Virus record (IMG/VR): IMGVR_UViG_3300011440_000024
Span: 1 to 55,232 of that record
Source: a virus
DNA length: 55,232 bases
Direction: 5' to 3' (one strand)
Part shown: one piece after another, positions 53,594 through 55,232 of the stretch
Numbering within the stretch: position 1 is the first letter of the stretch
Layout: each line of letters begins with the position of its first letter
Translations under genes and position numbers: made by a program
The notes under the pieces: generated by a model
What the model saw: the letters and a program-made list of their open reading frames with translations, nothing else
Database searches by the model: none
Told to the model about the DNA's origin: nothing

Positions 53594-54058
53594 ATGCCAG
53601 GACATTCATATGTAGACCCAAGCGGTTGGACAGATCGAATTATTCGTACTGCCGATAAAACAATATCAGCGTCTACTACTCTTGTTGACGACGGTGTACT
53701 TCAACTACCTGTTCAAGCTAGTGCAGCTTATTTTGTTCGACTTCTTCTAACTGTATCTGCTGCAAACTCAACACCGGATATTAAATATACATTTGTAGTT
53801 GCAGCGGGAACATTTGAGGGAGATTTACTCATCAATCGACGTGATACGGCTGGAGCACTTGTAGCCATAGGCATTATTGAAATGAGCGTTACGTCAATTC
53901 ATGGTCTTGGAAATGTAAAACGCTTGATTCATGCTCAGGGTACTTTTAGAGGAGATACCGATACTTTACTAAAACTACAATGGGCACAAAATGCTTCTGA
54001 TGCTGGCGTAACTACAGTTCATGCCGGATCAGAATTGGCAATTAAGAGGATGGGTTAA
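53594..54058 (+). CDS. Beta-rich virion protein, 154 aa
   Basis: RTADKTISASTTLVDDGVLQ then VRLLLTVSAANSTPDIKYTF and SVTSIHGLGNVKRLIHAQGT: an alternating-strand protein very similar in plan to its neighbour (both open with a D-K-T-I-S-A motif: SDTTISATS and ADKTISAST), suggesting ancient duplication. Fibre-type or decoration role by analogy. Confidence 0.65.
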   Translation: MPGHSYVDPSGWTDRIIRTADKTISASTTLVDDGVLQLPVQASAAYFVRLLLTVSAANSTPDIKYTFVVAAGTFEGDLLINRRDTAGALVAIGIIEMSVTSIHGLGNVKRLIHAQGTFRGDTDTLLKLQWAQNASDAGVTTVHAGSELAIKRMG

Positions 54059-54088
54059 ATGTCACAAGCAGGTTTTGGTAGATAGAAG

Positions 54089-54373
54089 ATGCCTAGTGAA
54101 CTCGGCCCTATTGGGCCAACTATTCCCTGGAACCCAGGTTCAGAATATCTTACTGTTCTTTCGCCTGCTATTCCTGGCTTCGTTGACTCGGCAGAAGTCT
54201 ACCTCAAGCTTACAATAACAGGTAGTGACATATATGATCCAGGCTGTCTAATTATTGGTGAAGGTGAAGCACAACTACGATGGTTCGCAGGCGATCAACA
54301 ATTACGTTGGCTAGGTTATGATGCTAATGCTAGATGGGAAGCAGCTTTAAGATTAGGAACAGGTCAATGCTGA
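54089..54373 (+). CDS. Short paralog of the tandem-repeat protein, 94 aa
   Basis: Contains one unit FVDSAEVYLKLTITGSD that matches the 17-copy repeat of the gene at 1950, then a distinct end (GEGEAQLRWFAGDQQLRWLG) rich in Trp/Arg as in the end of the long protein. An 8-codon ORF (54059-54085) precedes it. Followed by the paralog of the 3191 gene. Confidence 0.65.
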   Translation: MPSELGPIGPTIPWNPGSEYLTVLSPAIPGFVDSAEVYLKLTITGSDIYDPGCLIIGEGEAQLRWFAGDQQLRWLGYDANARWEAALRLGTGQC

Positions 54374-54408
54374 TGTTACTAACTACAAATATGACGAGTA
54401 GGTGATCT

Positions 54409-54726
54409 ATGCCAATCGGTGTAGTATCGCAAGGTACGAAAGAGAACTTTCAGGTAATCATTACTGATCGGGAAGGTTCTATTACAACACTGGCATCTTC
54501 TGTTCCTAAATTTGATGTTATGGATTCAGCCGATGCATTTAAATACGGTGATGGAACCTATGCAAATGCACAAGCAGCTACAGCACTTGTCATGGTTATC
54601 AATTGCCTAGTAGATACCAACTTCGGTGGTATATGGGCAGAAGGTGAATATCGCTTATTTGTATGGTTCGTGGTAGGTTCAGAAACTGTACGGAAAGGTC
54701 CATTCTTTTTTGACGTAGTTGAATAA
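54409..54726 (+). CDS. Paralog of the 3191 small beta protein, 105 aa
   Basis: AGGTGA precedes ATG 54409. KFDVMDSADAFKYGDGTYAN and GIWAEGEYRLFVWFVVGSET match the protein at 3191-3499 in the same order and spacing. Its TAA overlaps the ATG of the following LuxR-type gene. Confidence 0.7.
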   Translation: MPIGVVSQGTKENFQVIITDREGSITTLASSVPKFDVMDSADAFKYGDGTYANAQAATALVMVINCLVDTNFGGIWAEGEYRLFVWFVVGSETVRKGPFFFDVVE

Positions 54727-55049
54727 TGCCTAGAGGAATCCAAATTTCTTCTGGTATTGGGCCTACCGGAAATCTATCGGAGAGAGAATGGCACGTTCTA
54801 GATTTGATGGCCTTGGGTCTCACCAATACAGAAATCGCAAAGATGTTACATCTATCGCAAGAGACAATCAAATCTCACGTGAAACACATTCTCTTCAAAT
54901 TGAACGTTCGGAACAGGACATATGCAGTAAGTCTCGCATGGGAGAGAGGTTATGTTACAACCCATTCACAAAATCGTACGAGAGTCCTTTTCGATCAATT
55001 TCATCAGAAGTCCGTAACAGAGCAAAAGAGACCACAGGAAGGTCGATAG
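54726..55049 (+). CDS. LuxR/GerE-type HTH regulator, 107 aa
   Basis: LSEREWHVLDLMALGLTNTE followed by IAKMLHLSQETIKSHVKHIL is a complete GerE helix-turn-helix without a sensor domain, the counterpart of the 67-residue protein at 23216. The C-terminal ~35 residues are basic and unrelated. ATG 54726 overlaps the preceding stop. Probably regulates late phage or host genes; being inside the fibre-gene run it may be expressed late. Confidence 0.8.
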   Translation: MPRGIQISSGIGPTGNLSEREWHVLDLMALGLTNTEIAKMLHLSQETIKSHVKHILFKLNVRNRTYAVSLAWERGYVTTHSQNRTRVLFDQFHQKSVTEQKRPQEGR

Positions 55050-55072
55050 AAGAAAGTTATGAAGATTTCCTA

Positions 55073-55159
55073 ATGGCACTATACGATTCAAGTACGCGTC
55101 CGCCGAAAGTACCATTTGGACTTGGTAAACAACGAATGCGTCAATTTAAAGTTCTGTAA
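55073..55159 (+). CDS. Possible small basic protein, 28 aa or longer
   Basis: MALYDSSTRPPKVPFGLGKQ and RMRQFKVL, ending with a TAATG overlap with the last ORF. The same frame upstream (GRSIEESYEDFL) also looks coding and lacks a normal start, so the protein may begin at a non-standard codon or be joined to the LuxR-type gene by a frameshift. Kept at low confidence. Confidence 0.38.
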   Translation: MALYDSSTRPPKVPFGLGKQRMRQFKVL

Positions 55160-55232
55160 TGATCCTCAGAAACAACTTTGAGACAGGTCTTGCCGACGAG
55201 ACAGCGATAACGGTCGCTAACTCTGATGATGG
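55159..55232 (+). CDS. Lectin-like virion protein, N-terminal part
   Basis: ATG 55159 overlaps the previous TAA. The 24 visible residues, MILRNNFETGLADETAITVA, then NSDD, are a typical start of ConA/heparin-lyase-like jelly-roll proteins (L-R-N-x-F-E-x-G). The window ends in this gene. The ORF at 1-477 would be a fitting C-terminus, but a direct join is out of frame by one base. Confidence 0.6.
   Translation, partial: MILRNNFETGLADETAITVANSDD

Noticed and set aside
54726-55159. Programmed frameshift joining the LuxR-type gene to the next frame
   Set aside because: No X XXY YYZ heptamer is in the correct phase in the overlap; an unusual start codon or a sequence error is as likely.
1-55232. 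Integrase, attachment site or CI-like repressor indicating a temperate phage
   Set aside because: No tyrosine or serine recombinase motif, no excisionase and no classical repressor could be found in any frame; the HTH proteins present are of GerE, winged-helix or zinc type.
1-55232. Direct terminal repeat or perfect overlap of the window ends
   Set aside because: The first and last bases share no sequence, and the reading frames at the two ends differ by one base, so the window is not a simple closed circle.

Overview
The window reads as most of the genome of a tailed, long-non-contractile-tail (siphovirus-type) bacteriophage. The signs are a terminase / DUF935-type portal / S49 protease-scaffold / capsid block, a tail-chaperone frameshift, a 1047-residue tape measure, and no integrase or CI-like repressor, which suggests a lytic life style (inference). 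Coding density is very high, with many ATGA and TAATG start/stop overlaps, and composition is moderately AT-rich by eye. An actinobacterial host is plausible from the ReqiPepy6 Gp37-like tail protein, the r1t-like holin and the resuscitation-factor-like muralytic domain, but this is not proven.

Layout. (1) 50.0-55.2 kb (+) and 1-3.5 kb (+): small terminase candidate, then many beta-rich virion accessory/fibre-type proteins; two cassettes (repeat protein + small beta protein) occur at both window ends. (2) 3.5-13.6 kb (+): large terminase, portal, protease with a nested scaffold, decoration protein, capsid, connectors, tail tube and the frameshifted tail chaperone. (3) 13.7-19.9 kb (+): tape measure, distal tail, Gp37-like protein and tip/fibre proteins. 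(4) 19.9-22.95 kb (+): membrane proteins, a collagen-like protein, an M23-like endopeptidase and a holin, closed by a strong terminator at 22990-23040. (5) 49.85 down to 23.03 kb (-): the early/replication arm. Its left half holds a RuvC-like resolvase, UDG-PolA fusion, MazG, dNMP kinase, primase-helicase, deaminase, DUF669-like ssDNA-binding candidate, Sak4-like ATPase, Cas4/RecB-like nuclease, SNF2 helicase and NADAR protein. Its right half holds about 35 small, mostly unknown genes.

Transcription. Divergent promoters sit near 49.89-49.99 kb. Three further leftward promoters share TTGACW-N17-TAGNNT with an extended TGN element. The rightward late operon probably runs from 50.0 kb through the window ends (circular or circularly permuted genome) to the 22.99-kb terminator. 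The last ORF looks like the N-terminus, and the first ORF the C-terminus, of a lectin-like protein. The frames do not join directly, so a short piece is missing or they are separate paralogs.

Most unusual: (a) a run of strongly structured non-coding elements on the early arm, including 19- and 20-bp perfect inverted repeats that begin exactly at stop codons, a promoter-driven ~430-nt structured leader/RNA at 39.36-39.80 kb, and a 126-nt tRNA/tmRNA-like element; (b) a short acidic N-terminal motif shared by six otherwise different early proteins; (c) a family-4 UDG-like domain with altered active site fused to DNA polymerase; (d) a probable CTG-initiated secreted muralytic protein.
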